From the NCBI GenBank assembly GCA_003389325.1, contig QQVE01000053.1, positions 1-64,000 of the forward strand: DNA of 64,000 bases, written 5' to 3'. Positions 1 to 8,236 of the stretch are shown here, piece after piece (within the stretch, counting starts at the first letter, position 1; the number at the start of each line of letters is the position of its first letter). Origin of the DNA: Planctomycetota bacterium. Its GTDB lineage: Bacteria; Planctomycetota; Planctomycetia; Pirellulales; PALSA-1355. Below the pieces are notes generated by a model, which was not told where the DNA came from, did no database searches, and worked only from the letters and a program-made list of their open reading frames with translations. A program made the translations under genes and the position numbers.

Positions 1-2
1 TC

Positions 3-218
3 GAATTGATGACGAAGCCGTTTGGCAAAACGCTCTACCGATACCGTCGTCAAATCGAGCGTGAGTTCGGAAACCTGACAAACTTCGGCGGAGGACTGAC
101 ATGCCTGCCACCCTGGGTTCGCCGATTACCCCGCGTACGAAACTGGTTGCATGCCAAACTCCTCATAAACGCCGCAAGATGGTTCAAAAACCACCCCGAC
201 ACGCCAGCACTTGCATAA
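3..218 (+). pseudogene. C-terminal end of an IS4/IS5-like DDE transposase, entering from the left edge
   Basis: About 70 residues are visible and the frame is open to the window edge, so the N-terminal part lies outside or is lost. The segment YRYRRQIEREFGNL fits the Y-x2-R-x3-E signature around the last catalytic Glu of IS4-type DDE transposases, and the Trp/Arg-rich tail before the stop at 216-218 is typical of their C-termini. The usual Lys after the Glu is not seen. No terminal inverted repeat can be recognised, so whether the insertion sequence is intact cannot be told from here. It is followed by a dispersed repeat at 226-347. Confidence 0.6.
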
Positions 219-225
219 TGCTGGC

Positions 226-347
226 AAGCGAGGGTTCTTCGTTAACGAAACCGACATCGCCCGGGCAACGCCGACGCGCCGTCGGCGATGCCTCCGGGCT
301 AAACGGTACCGGTGAACAGAAAACCCTCGCTCGCGCTTCGGGCTAGT
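226..347. repeat. Dispersed repeat segment bounded by inverted CGAAGC/CTAGCCC-type ends
   Basis: The left end (226-243) is the complement of part of the right end family (321-347, ending CGCTTCGGGCTAGTG). The same sequence returns as an inverted pair at 7165-7240. Inside it, 270-305 is the complement of another dispersed repeat, CCGTTTAGCC followed by CGACGGCGCGTCGG, also found near 30326 and 38784. This is a mosaic of short non-coding repeats between the transposase remnant and the end of the sdh operon. Confidence 0.6.
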
Positions 348-376
348 GGCGAGAAGAGCCTGCGCGGAGGCCGCTC

Positions 377-1234
377 TTAGCGATCGAAGAACTTCGTGAA
401 CACCCGCTTCGTAGCGGCGCGGCCGGCGCGGCCGATCGAGGTGGTGAGCGGGATCTCCTTGGGGCACACCGCTACGCAGTTTTGGGCGTTGCCGCAAACC
501 TGGATGCCGCCCGGCTCGGTCAGCGCATCGATCCGCTCGCCTGCGTTCATGGCCCCCGTGGGATGCGAGTTGTAGTACACCGCCTGGCTGATGGCGTGCG
601 CGCCGACGAAATGCACGTCGTAAGTCGCATTCTCGCGAGCCTCGTGCGATGCGTCGCTCTCGCCCTTGCCGCGGGCCACTAGCGGCACGTGGCCATATTG
701 CGGGCAGGCATCGAGGCAGCAGCCGCAACTCATGCACTGGCTCAGCGGGTAGGCGCGCTCCTGCTGGTCCTGCGACTGCCGCGGCCCCGGGCCCATGTCG
801 TAGTAGCCGTCGACCGGGATCCAGGCCTGCACTTTCTCCAAGGCGCGGAACAATCGCCGGCGGTTGACGCACAGGTCGCGCAGCACCGGAAACTTGCTCA
901 TCGGCTGCAGCTCGATCTCGTCGGGCTTTTCGGCCAAAAGCTTGTCGACCAGTGCCGAACAGGCCTGCCGCACGCGGCCGTTGATGATCATCGTGCAGCT
1001 ACCACAGACCTCTTCCAGGCAGTTGGCGTCGTAAGCCACGGGGGCCACCTTCACGCCGTCGATCGTTTCGCCCTGGGCGGCGATCGCTTGCAGCACGCTG
1101 GTCACGTTCATGTCCGGCTTGTGCTCGAGGCGATGCCGTTCCCAATAGCTGGGCGAATCCGGATCGTCCTGGCGAAGAACGCGAACTTCGAACGTGCGCT
1201 TGGCGCCCGGGTGTCCGTTGTGCGACTGACTCAT
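377..1234 (-). CDS. sdhB: Succinate dehydrogenase / fumarate reductase iron-sulfur subunit
   Basis: This 285-residue protein carries electrons from the flavoprotein to the quinone-reducing membrane anchor of complex II. The N-terminal ferredoxin-like domain has the [2Fe-2S] ligands in CLEEVCGSC plus a downstream Cys. The C-terminal half has the [4Fe-4S]/[3Fe-4S] clusters in CMSCGCCLDACP and CGNAQNCVAVCPKEIP. It is the last gene of the sdhCAB operon, 24 bp after sdhA, and length and motifs are complete. The tail is KFFDR followed by TAA. Identification is firm; the direction (succinate oxidation or fumarate reduction) cannot be read from this subunit. Confidence 0.96.
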   Translation of the reverse strand: MSQSHNGHPGAKRTFEVRVLRQDDPDSPSYWERHRLEHKPDMNVTSVLQAIAAQGETIDGVKVAPVAYDANCLEEVCGSCTMIINGRVRQACSALVDKLLAEKPDEIELQPMSKFPVLRDLCVNRRRLFRALEKVQAWIPVDGYYDMGPGPRQSQDQQERAYPLSQCMSCGCCLDACPQYGHVPLVARGKGESDASHEARENATYDVHFVGAHAISQAVYYNSHPTGAMNAGERIDALTEPGGIQVCGNAQNCVAVCPKEIPLTTSIGRAGRAATKRVFTKFFDR

Positions 1235-1258
1235 CGAACGCTTTCTCGCTGTAACTTG

Positions 1259-3274
1259 CTAGTGAACCGCAGCGGGCTTGTTACCGGCAGCGGCGGCCCC
1301 GTCGCCGTTGCCCGAGCCGGCGGCCTGCCTGGCGGCAGTCCGCGATTTCCAAACTTCCTCGATCACCTCGGCCCCCACCAGGCCGTAGAGCCGCGGGCGG
1401 GGCGGAATGAGCGACGTGTCGACTTCTTCGTACGTCAGGTGCGGCTCGCCCTCGGCGTCGCACGTGGCGATCGTGCTCTTCAGCCAGCGCTCGGTAGCGG
1501 CCTGGAAGCGATCGCACCACCGTTCCGCCTCGCGGCGATGCTCGGCCGGGTCCGTGGCCTCGAGGCCCGGCTGGGCGAACTCGGGCTTGTAGTGCGCGCC
1601 GCGGCATTCGTCGCGCGCCAGCGCCCCCTTCAAAATCGCCTTGGCCAGCGGAAACATGTCGGCCAGGGCCTTGGTGAACACCACGTTCTGATTCGTCCAG
1701 TTGCCGGTGTCCGACAGGCCGCAGCGCCGCATCCGCTCGGCCATGTTGTTGACCGCTTCGAGCGCCTCTTGCAGCGCGTCGTTGTGCCGCACCACGGTAG
1801 CGCTCTTGGTCATCACCTGGCCCAGTTCCTGGTGCAACAGGTAGGGGTTTTCGCCGCCCGCGGGGCGGCGGAGCAACTGGTCGTGCACCTTCTGATGCTT
1901 GTTGCGCGCTTCTTCGAACAGCGATGAGCGTTCTTCCGCGGCCGCGCCTTTCGCGCCCTTAAGCAGGTTGACGATGCTGGGCGCTACGATCAATCCGCTG
2001 AAGATGCAGCTCAGCAGAGAGTTGGCTCCCAGCCGGTTGGCCCCGTGGTATTGATAGTCGCACTCGCCGATGGCGTACAGGTTGGGGATGTTCGTGCGCT
2101 GGTTGCGGGGCGAACCGATCACCAGCCCGCCGCTGGCGCTCTTTTCGTAGTCGACCCACAGCCCGCCCATCGAGTAGTGGACCGCGGGGACGAGCCTCAT
2201 CGGCACTTCGCGCGGGTCGACGCCCTGGAACTTCTCGTAAATCTCCAGGATGCCGCCCAGCTTTAAATCGAGAATCTCGCGCGGGATGTGCGTCAGGTCG
2301 AGATACACGCACAAGCGGTCCTTCTCGACGCTCAGCCCGTCCTCGGTACACACGCTGAAGATCTCGCGCGTGGCGATGTCACGCGGCACCAGGTTGCCGT
2401 AGGTCGGGTAGCGCTCTTCCAGGAAGTAGTAGCGCTCGTTTTCGGGAATCTCGGTCGGCCGTCGCGAGTCTTGCGGCGTGCGCGGCACCCACACCCGGCC
2501 GCCTTCGCCGCGGGCGCTTTCGCTCATCAGCCGCAGCTTGTCGGCACCCGGGATGGCCGTGGGGTGCACCTGGACGAACTCGGCATTGCCGTACTTGGCA
2601 CCGGCCTGAAACGTGCGGCTGGCGGCGCTGCCGTTGCAGACCATCGACATCGTCGAGCGGCCGTAGATCAGCCCGCATCCGCCCGAGGCGATCACCACCG
2701 CGTCGGCGGGAAACGCCCGAATTTCCATCGTGACCAGGTCCTGGCCGACCACGCCGCGGCAAACGCCTTCGCCGTCGAGCACGGGGCCCAGGTAGTCCCA
2801 GGCTTCGTAGATCTTCACCTTGCCGGCCACGCTCCAGCGGCGCACCTGGTCGTCCAGGGCGTAAAGCAATTGCTGGCCGGTCGTGGCCCCGGCGAAGGCC
2901 GTGCGCTTAAACAGCGTGCCGCCGAAGCGGCGCTGGTCGCGAAAGCCTTCGGGCGTGCGATTAAACGGCACGCCCAGGCGGTCCATCAGGTTGATGATCT
3001 TGGGGGCCCAGTCGGCCATCTCCTTCACCGGCGGCTGGTGCTGCAAAAACGCGCCGCCGTACACGGTGTCGTCGAAATGCAGGTACTCGCTGTCGCCCTG
3101 CTGCCGGGTCAGATCGTTGACGCTGTTGATGCCGCCCTGGGCACAGACGCTGTGCGAGCGCTTCACCGGCGTGAGGCTCATCAGGTCCACCTCGATGCCC
3201 AACTCGGCCAACTTCATGGCGGCCGACAGTCCGGCCAGCCCGCCGCCGACGATCATCACGCGCTTGTTTGCCAT
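1259..3274 (-). CDS. sdhA: Succinate dehydrogenase / fumarate reductase flavoprotein subunit
   Basis: The catalytic 671-residue subunit of complex II oxidises succinate to fumarate using covalent FAD. The start was set at the ATG giving MANKRVMIVGGGLAG: the dinucleotide-binding GxGxxG begins at residue 9, and a longer reading frame upstream only overlaps sdhC. The HSVCAQGG segment contains the His that normally binds FAD covalently, and the active-site and C-terminal domains (RPRLYGLVG near the end) are present. It lies between sdhC (47 bp upstream) and sdhB (24 bp downstream), the order C-A-B typical of complex II with one long cytochrome b anchor. Confidence 0.96.
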   Translation of the reverse strand: MANKRVMIVGGGLAGLSAAMKLAELGIEVDLMSLTPVKRSHSVCAQGGINSVNDLTRQQGDSEYLHFDDTVYGGAFLQHQPPVKEMADWAPKIINLMDRLGVPFNRTPEGFRDQRRFGGTLFKRTAFAGATTGQQLLYALDDQVRRWSVAGKVKIYEAWDYLGPVLDGEGVCRGVVGQDLVTMEIRAFPADAVVIASGGCGLIYGRSTMSMVCNGSAASRTFQAGAKYGNAEFVQVHPTAIPGADKLRLMSESARGEGGRVWVPRTPQDSRRPTEIPENERYYFLEERYPTYGNLVPRDIATREIFSVCTEDGLSVEKDRLCVYLDLTHIPREILDLKLGGILEIYEKFQGVDPREVPMRLVPAVHYSMGGLWVDYEKSASGGLVIGSPRNQRTNIPNLYAIGECDYQYHGANRLGANSLLSCIFSGLIVAPSIVNLLKGAKGAAAEERSSLFEEARNKHQKVHDQLLRRPAGGENPYLLHQELGQVMTKSATVVRHNDALQEALEAVNNMAERMRRCGLSDTGNWTNQNVVFTKALADMFPLAKAILKGALARDECRGAHYKPEFAQPGLEATDPAEHRREAERWCDRFQAATERWLKSTIATCDAEGEPHLTYEEVDTSLIPPRPRLYGLVGAEVIEEVWKSRTAARQAAGSGNGDGAAAAGNKPAAVH

Positions 3275-3321
3275 GGAAAACGCTCGATTCAACTGACGTA
3301 CAAAAAACCCGTTGCCTGTGC

Positions 3322-4161
3322 CTACTCGTTGTCGGCGGCGTCGTCTCCCGGCGAGGTGGGTGCCGCCTCGACGGACGTAACGGCCGCCCGCTGCTCTTCC
3401 ATGACGTTTTCGACTTCTCGGGCTTGTTCGACGTTCACGAAGCTGAAGCCCGACAGCGCCGTGACTCCGACCACGGTGAGAAACAGCCCGACGACGACAC
3501 TGACCCAACTGGCCCGCCGCTGCGCTGCGGCGCTAGTCCACAGCCCCCAGGTGATGCCCTGCGTCCACAGCCCGTTGGAAAAGTGGTAGATCGCCGAGAG
3601 CATGCCCACCAGGTAGATGAGCTTGACCCACAGCGGCTGCAAGGCCACGGCCGCGCTACTGGCGGCGTGTTCGGGATGGAACTGCGCGCCGAACTTCTGT
3701 CCGGCGATTTCCTCGAACGGAGCGCCGAAAAAGTGGTGCAACTGCACGACGTGAAACACGATGAACACGAAGGCCACGATGCCGGTCGCGCGCTGCAGCG
3801 TGTAGCGAATGTTACTCGCGTAGGCGTACGAGCTGGTGTTGGGCATCGCGCCGGAGATGATCAGAAAGCCGACCGCGGCATGAAACATGATCGGGATGAA
3901 AATGAACGTCCACTCGACGATCCACAGCGCCTTGCCCAGCGAGTGGATGCGATCGACGTTCATCTGAAATGCCGCCACGCCGTTGATGATCGAGGCGTTG
4001 GTCAGCAGATGCACCACCATGTAGGCTCCGACCGGGATCAGGCCGCTGAGCGAAAACAGGCGGTAGATCAGGAATTGGTGGCGAACGAGGAAAGAGGGCT
4101 TTGCGACGGCGCTCGAAACAGCGGCAGGCGAGGTTTCCACTGGGGCCCTTCTAAGAATCAA
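3322..4161 (-). CDS. sdhC: Succinate dehydrogenase cytochrome b558 membrane anchor, single-subunit type
   Basis: This 279-residue membrane protein has five hydrophobic spans and anchors SdhA/SdhB, passing electrons to quinone through haem b. Candidate axial His residues are His28, His51, His94 (MFHAAVG), His137 (FHVVQ) and His193 (YHFSNG), in line with the di-haem, single-polypeptide anchors of the Bacillus/Bacteroidetes kind. An acidic cytoplasmic tail rich in Glu and Ala follows the last span. It is the first gene of the operon; the upstream 540 bp is gene-free and must hold the promoter. The closest alternative is a fumarate reductase anchor of the same fold. Confidence 0.93.
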   Translation of the reverse strand: MILRRAPVETSPAAVSSAVAKPSFLVRHQFLIYRLFSLSGLIPVGAYMVVHLLTNASIINGVAAFQMNVDRIHSLGKALWIVEWTFIFIPIMFHAAVGFLIISGAMPNTSSYAYASNIRYTLQRATGIVAFVFIVFHVVQLHHFFGAPFEEIAGQKFGAQFHPEHAASSAAVALQPLWVKLIYLVGMLSAIYHFSNGLWTQGITWGLWTSAAAQRRASWVSVVVGLFLTVVGVTALSGFSFVNVEQAREVENVMEEQRAAVTSVEAAPTSPGDDAADNE

Positions 4162-4704
4162 AAACGGACACGAAATCGGGTGGCCACGGCAAGCTGCGCC
4201 ATGCCAACCCGTAGTATAGAGTTGACCGCAGTGGTGGCAAGCCGATCACATACCCCACCGGCGGTACGCTTGCGCCGCGGCGGCATGGTGGTCGCCACCC
4301 GCCTGCGCGCGGGCTTTACTTCGTCCGGGCAGCAAGGCATTTCCCCCGAGTCTTCCTCCTGGGAAAGCCACTCCGGCCGAACCCTCGCGGGTCGGTTTCA
4401 GCGATCGAGGAACTTCGAGGTTCGCGCCGCGCCGGCTTTGGGCCCGCCCCCAACGCACCCGCGACGGAGGCCAAATCTGTCGATCGCTGCCACGATTGGC
4501 TGCCGAAATGGCAGAATTCTTGGGCATCGCCGGAACTTCTCAGCCCCCGCAGTTTATCTATCAACGAATGATGAAGTATTATATAAGTGCCGGAGGAGTA
4601 AGGGCTTAAATCGTGCGACGCAAGCCGGCCCGCGAGCTCAGCCCAAAAACGGTACTCAACTTGCACTGATGTTCGGCGCGCGCCAGCGCACGTAAACGAC
4701 AACC
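4162..4704. other. Gene-free stretch between sdhC and the receiver-protein gene (divergent promoters)
   Basis: No frame here looks like a protein. It must hold the sdhCAB promoter on the minus strand and the promoter for the receiver gene on the plus strand. Its GC content drops near 4550-4590. A 20-bp stretch at 4398-4417 matches the sdhB 3' end at 18 of 20 bases but does not extend convincingly. Confidence 0.5.
4554..4582 (+). promoter_or_regulatory. Possible sigma70-type promoter for the receiver-protein gene
   Basis: TTATCT (4554-4559) and TATTAT (4577-4582) are separated by 17 bp in the most AT-rich part of this intergenic region, about 120 bp before the next plus-strand start. The -10 box is good and the -35 is poor. 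Confidence 0.3.
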
Positions 4705-5142
4705 ATGGACCGCCTTAGGTCTGGCGGCGGTGGTTCGGCAATGCGACTGCAACTCCCATCCTTGTTGATCACCGACGACGATCTCGACTTTCGAGAAACG
4801 TTGCGGGCCGTGTTCGAGCCGCGCTTTCACACCATCCTGGCCGGCGACGGGCAGGAGGCCCTCGACATTGTGCGCGAGCAGGAAGTGCACCTGCTGCTGC
4901 TCGACATGCACATGCCCCGGCTCACCGGGCTCGAGACCCTGCGGCAGGTCAAGCAGTTCAAATCGCGCTTGCCGTGCATCCTGATTTCGGCGGGCCTCGA
5001 CGAGAACCTGGCCGACGCCGCCCGGCAGGCCAACGCCTTCTCGGTGCTGCCCAAGCCGATCAGCCGGCGCGAGTTGACCAGCACGGTCGAACTGGCCATG
5101 CGCCGCATCTACAATTGGGGCGCCGACGACCCGGCAGCCTAG
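4705..5142 (+). CDS. Stand-alone response regulator receiver (CheY-like) protein
   Basis: The 145-residue product is a single receiver domain without an output domain. The phosphorylation site is the Asp in LLLDMHMP, the acidic pocket is ITDDD, the switch Ser lies in LISAG and the conserved Lys in LPKPIS. A second ATG at 4741 would remove a Gly-rich 12-residue leader and give MRLQLPSLLITDDD, a more usual start, so the true start is uncertain. No histidine kinase is adjacent and the partner is unknown. The oxygenase gene follows 55 bp downstream in the same direction. Confidence 0.88.
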   Translation: MDRLRSGGGGSAMRLQLPSLLITDDDLDFRETLRAVFEPRFHTILAGDGQEALDIVREQEVHLLLLDMHMPRLTGLETLRQVKQFKSRLPCILISAGLDENLADAARQANAFSVLPKPISRRELTSTVELAMRRIYNWGADDPAA

Positions 5143-5197
5143 CGGAGCACCGCCGGGAGTCTTCTCACGCGGCGATCCTTCTAACCAGGCACACGCC

Positions 5198-6193
5198 ATG
5201 GCCGAGGTCGATGAAATCCCACTGATCGACGTGGCGCGGCTGACCGATGCCGATGCTCCGCCGCGCGACGTGGCCGACGCGATCGGCGCGGCCTGCCGGG
5301 AGTTTGGATTTTTCTACGTCGTGGGGCACGGTGTCGACGAGGAACTGTGCCGCCGGCTGGAAGCGCTCAGCCGCGATTTCTTCGCGCTCGAGGTGGAGCA
5401 GAAGCTGCAAATCTCGATGGCCCGCGGCGGGCGCGCCTGGCGCGGCTACTTTCGCGTCGGCGACGAGCTCACTTCCGGCCGCCCCGATCAGAAGGAAGGC
5501 ATCTACTTCGGCTCCGAATTGGGCGACGACCATCCGGCCGTGCAAGCCGGCACGCCACTGTTCGTGCGCAACCTGTTCCCGGAAATCGCCGGGTTTCGCG
5601 AGGCCGTGCTCGAATACATGACCGCCCTCACCGAACTGGGCCACCGCCTGATGGCGGCGCTGGCCGTGAGCCTGGAACTCGACGCCGCGTACTTCGCCGA
5701 CCGCTACACCCGCGACCCGCTGATCCTGTTTCGCATCTTCCACTACCCCCGCATGCAACCTCCCCCGGGCGATCCGACCTGGGGCGTGGGCGAGCACACC
5801 GACTACGGCCTGCTGACCATCCTGCGGCAGGACGACGCCGGCGGACTCCAGGTGAAAAGCCGCGGCCGCTGGATCGATGCCCCGCCGGTACCCGGTTCGT
5901 TCATCTGCAACATCGGCGACATGCTCGATTCGCTCACCCGCGGCATCTACCGCTCGACGCCCCACCGCGTGCTGCCACCCTCGCGCGATCGGCTGTCGTT
6001 CCCGTTTTTCTTCGACCCCAATTTCGACGCCGAAGTGCGCCCCATCGAAGAGCTCGCCGATCATCCGATCGAAGACGACAGCCACCAGCGCTGGGACCGG
6101 GCCAACGTGCACGAGATTTCCGGCACCTACGGCGACTACCTGCTGGGCAAGGTGTCGAAAGTGTTCCCGCAACTCAAGCGAGAGGTGCTTTAG
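5198..6193 (+). CDS. 2-oxoglutarate/Fe(II)-dependent oxygenase, isopenicillin N synthase family
   Basis: The 331 residues match this family's usual length. The N-terminal DIOX_N-type region (IPLIDVARL, FGFFYVVGHGV) is followed by the double-stranded beta-helix core with the iron ligands in EHTDYG (His and Asp) and STPHRV (His). An Arg-x-Ser (RLSF) sits where 2-oxoglutarate binds. Bacterial homologues oxidise small molecules, but the substrate cannot be inferred. Its last 125 bp (6069-6193) are repeated at 7016-7140, and the gene overlaps the convergent zinc-ribbon gene by 4 bp. Confidence 0.9.
   Translation: MAEVDEIPLIDVARLTDADAPPRDVADAIGAACREFGFFYVVGHGVDEELCRRLEALSRDFFALEVEQKLQISMARGGRAWRGYFRVGDELTSGRPDQKEGIYFGSELGDDHPAVQAGTPLFVRNLFPEIAGFREAVLEYMTALTELGHRLMAALAVSLELDAAYFADRYTRDPLILFRIFHYPRMQPPPGDPTWGVGEHTDYGLLTILRQDDAGGLQVKSRGRWIDAPPVPGSFICNIGDMLDSLTRGIYRSTPHRVLPPSRDRLSFPFFFDPNFDAEVRPIEELADHPIEDDSHQRWDRANVHEISGTYGDYLLGKVSKVFPQLKREVL
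6069..6193 (+). repeat. 125-bp direct repeat, first copy (3' end of the oxygenase gene)
   Basis: It aligns without gaps to 7016-7140. The first ~100 bp show about six mismatches, the last 20 bp are more diverged, and both copies end at a TAG in the same register. The two copies flank the zinc-ribbon gene. Confidence 0.9.
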
Positions 6194-6837
6194 GCCACGG
6201 CGAGCCGCAAGTCGATCTGCCGTAGATCGTGGATCAACTGTTCCAGGCAGCGACGGCTCTTGCCCCAATCGATCCACTGGCCATCGATCTTGGTGCTGGC
6301 TGAAACGCCGGTGCCACGTCTGCTGCGCCACAGGCTGACGTGCAGGCTGCCGGCCATCGACCAGAGGTCCGATGGCAACTCGGCTTCGAGCGAGACACCG
6401 TGCTCGCCCTGCGAAACATCGCGCAACGGCTGGCCGCGATGGGCCAGTGAGCACAACGCCCGCACAATGACCCGGGCGACCGGTGCTTCGAGCTGCGCGG
6501 TCAGGTTTTTGCCGGTCCGCACCCCGAGCTTGGCCCACAGTGGCTGTGCAATGGCGGCCATGCCTTCCATCGAAACGGGCTGGGGAACGAGTTTATCGGC
6601 GAGGGCCAAAAACTGTTCGGCCGACATGCGTTTGGGAGCCTGCCGGGCATGCGCATCAACGGCCGCCCGTACCTGGGGGTCGCGCATCAACAGCTCGTAA
6701 CGTACTTCATGGTCCCAGTCGATGGCGACCGGCGTGGACTCGCCTGGCTGCAACAGCGTCGCGGCGACCACCAACGGCGAACCGCAGTGGCAGCAGAACT
6801 TTCCTTGCGCCGACTTCCCGCATTCCGAACAGAACAT
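6190..6837 (-). CDS. Zinc-ribbon protein of unknown function, lying between oxygenase 3'-end repeats
   Basis: The 215-residue protein begins MFCSECGKSAQGKFCCHCG, a classic N-terminal zinc ribbon with two CxxC pairs. The rest is a soluble alpha/beta region with no motif I recognise; it ends in a segment rich in Trp, Arg and Leu. There is no signal peptide or membrane span. The gene converges on the oxygenase and overlaps its stop codon by 4 bp. Its promoter must lie in 6838-7015, which looks less GC-rich than its surroundings. The position between two copies of the oxygenase 3' end suggests it arrived as an insertion. Function unknown. Confidence 0.75.
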   Translation of the reverse strand: MFCSECGKSAQGKFCCHCGSPLVVAATLLQPGESTPVAIDWDHEVRYELLMRDPQVRAAVDAHARQAPKRMSAEQFLALADKLVPQPVSMEGMAAIAQPLWAKLGVRTGKNLTAQLEAPVARVIVRALCSLAHRGQPLRDVSQGEHGVSLEAELPSDLWSMAGSLHVSLWRSRRGTGVSASTKIDGQWIDWGKSRRCLEQLIHDLRQIDLRLAVA

Positions 6838-7015
6838 GCCTCGGACTCCCGAATCGACATCAGGCGCAGAAGGAACGAAGGCGTCGAGGACGCCATGCTA
6901 AGTAGATCGAGATTGCGGCCCAAAAGGTTTAGCACGACGGCTGGATTCGTGCGATGTGCGACAATCACGGCGAACTGGCGCGACTCTGTCGCTGCTAGCA
7001 AGCTCCGCATCGTCG

Positions 7016-7140
7016 TCGAAGACGACAGCCACCAGCGCTGGGACCGGGACAACGTGCACCAGATCAGCGGCACCTACGGCGACCACCTGCTGGGCAAGGT
7101 GTCGAAAGTGTTCCCGCAGTAGCGCCGCGACGTGCCGTAG
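7016..7140 (+). pseudogene. Duplicated 3' fragment of the 2OG/Fe(II) oxygenase gene
   Basis: The first ~100 bases align to the oxygenase gene at about 94% identity, in the same reading phase, giving EDDSHQRWDRDNVHQIS and then KVSKVFPQ. An in-frame TAG then replaces the codon after Gln, while the remaining ~20 bp still resemble the parental tail and end in a second TAG at 7138-7140. No start codon, ribosome-binding site or catalytic residues are present, so it cannot act as an oxygenase. It marks the right border of the zinc-ribbon insertion. Confidence 0.88.
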
Positions 7141-7164
7141 GTACGACGGCCACTCTCGCCCTCA

Positions 7165-7240
7165 ACGCTAGCCCGAAGCGCGAGCGAGGGTCGTACGACT
7201 CTGAGCACACGAAGAACCCTCGCTTGCGCTTCGGGCTAGT
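7165..7240. repeat. Inverted repeat pair CTAGCCCGAAGCG ... CGCTTCGGGCTAG
   Basis: Two ~24-bp arms (7165-7190 and 7214-7238) flank a 25-bp loop and could form a strong hairpin between the oxygenase fragment and the convergent EEP gene. The right arm supplies the TAG stop codon of the EEP gene (7236-7238). One arm type also occurs at 321-347. It may act as a two-sided transcription barrier, but no T-run follows. Confidence 0.75.
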
Positions 7241-8231
7241 GTCGGAACCGCGTGGCGAACAAGGCCGCGATGCCCAATAGGAACAACACGCGCGTGCCCG
7301 GTTCGGGCACGACGGCCAGCGTGAAGTCGGCCGTCACGGGGTAGTGGTCCGAGGGGTACCGGCCGTTGTACGTGGTGCGGACGATCGTCGCGTCCTGCGG
7401 CGTGAAGTCGTCGGTGTTCAGGATGAAGTCGATCCGCGAGCCGCCGGTGCCGCCGGAGAAATTGTGATAGGTCGCTTCGTTCGACAGCTTGACGGGATGC
7501 ACCACGCGGTAGGCATCCTGCAGCTCGGGAAAGTCGGGATCGCCCACGCCGCGCAGCGTGGTGAGTACGCTGGTCGTTTCCGTGGCGTTCATGTCGCCCA
7601 TCACCAGCGTGGGCAGATTGCCGGCCAGCGACGGCAAAAAATCGCGAATCAGCCCCGCGGCGTAGCTCCGCGCGGCCGAGCTCGAGTTGTCCAGGTGGGT
7701 GTTGAGCACGAACAACTCCTGCCCGCTCGACGCGTCATCGAGCACGACCCAGGAGGCGATGCGGATCGAGCCGGCGCCGGGATACTTGGAGCCGGCGACC
7801 TCGGGGGTCTGGCTCAACCAGAAGGTGCCCGAGTCGACGAGGTTGAAGCGGTCGCGGAGATAGAAGATGGCGGCGAACTCCCCCAGAGCAACGCCGTTCT
7901 CGCGCCCCACGCCGTAGTAGTCGTAGTCGGTCAATCCGCCGGCGAGCGTAGCGCCGGAGAAATCATCCAACTGAAAGTACAAGAGCTCCTGCGTCCCGAG
8001 TATATCCGGCGCGTAGTCCTTGGCGACCTGAATCGCCTTCAGGTTGCGGGCATCCGATGGGTCGCCGAAGTTGTACCAGCCGTTCTCGCCGAACAGCCCT
8101 TCGGCCGTGCCCGCATAGCGCGCGTTGAACGACATCGTGCGCAGCGAAACCTCCGCGGCCGTCGCCGGCACCAGCGCAGCCAAGACAAACACCAGCGCGC
8201 CGGCGGCGCGGAGGGCGAGCCCGAATCGCAT
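7236..8231 (-). CDS. Secreted endonuclease/exonuclease/phosphatase family protein with PEP-CTERM anchor
   Basis: The 331-residue protein has an N-terminal signal peptide (hydrophobic to about residue 25). The EEP catalytic fold follows, with QELL (metal-binding Glu), LNTHLDN, MGDMNA (Asp/Asn) and a C-terminal SDHYPV carrying the catalytic His. It ends with a PEP-CTERM tag: VPEPGT, a hydrophobic helix and a short basic tail. Such enzymes cleave phosphodiesters of DNA, RNA, phosphoinositides or other metabolites outside the cytoplasm; the substrate here is unknown. The stop codon is part of the inverted repeat at 7165-7240. It lies 5 bp after the PVC cytochrome gene in the same direction. Confidence 0.88.
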   Translation of the reverse strand: MRFGLALRAAGALVFVLAALVPATAAEVSLRTMSFNARYAGTAEGLFGENGWYNFGDPSDARNLKAIQVAKDYAPDILGTQELLYFQLDDFSGATLAGGLTDYDYYGVGRENGVALGEFAAIFYLRDRFNLVDSGTFWLSQTPEVAGSKYPGAGSIRIASWVVLDDASSGQELFVLNTHLDNSSSAARSYAAGLIRDFLPSLAGNLPTLVMGDMNATETTSVLTTLRGVGDPDFPELQDAYRVVHPVKLSNEATYHNFSGGTGGSRIDFILNTDDFTPQDATIVRTTYNGRYPSDHYPVTADFTLAVVPEPGTRVLFLLGIAALFATRFRH

Positions 8232-8236
8232 CGTGG

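Noticed and set aside
4398-4417. 20-bp match (18 of 20) to the sdhB 3' end, encoding KFLDR-stop on the minus strand, as a possible third 3'-end remnant
   Set aside because: Similarity stops after about 20 bp, it lies upstream rather than downstream of the operon, and no inserted gene is bounded by it.
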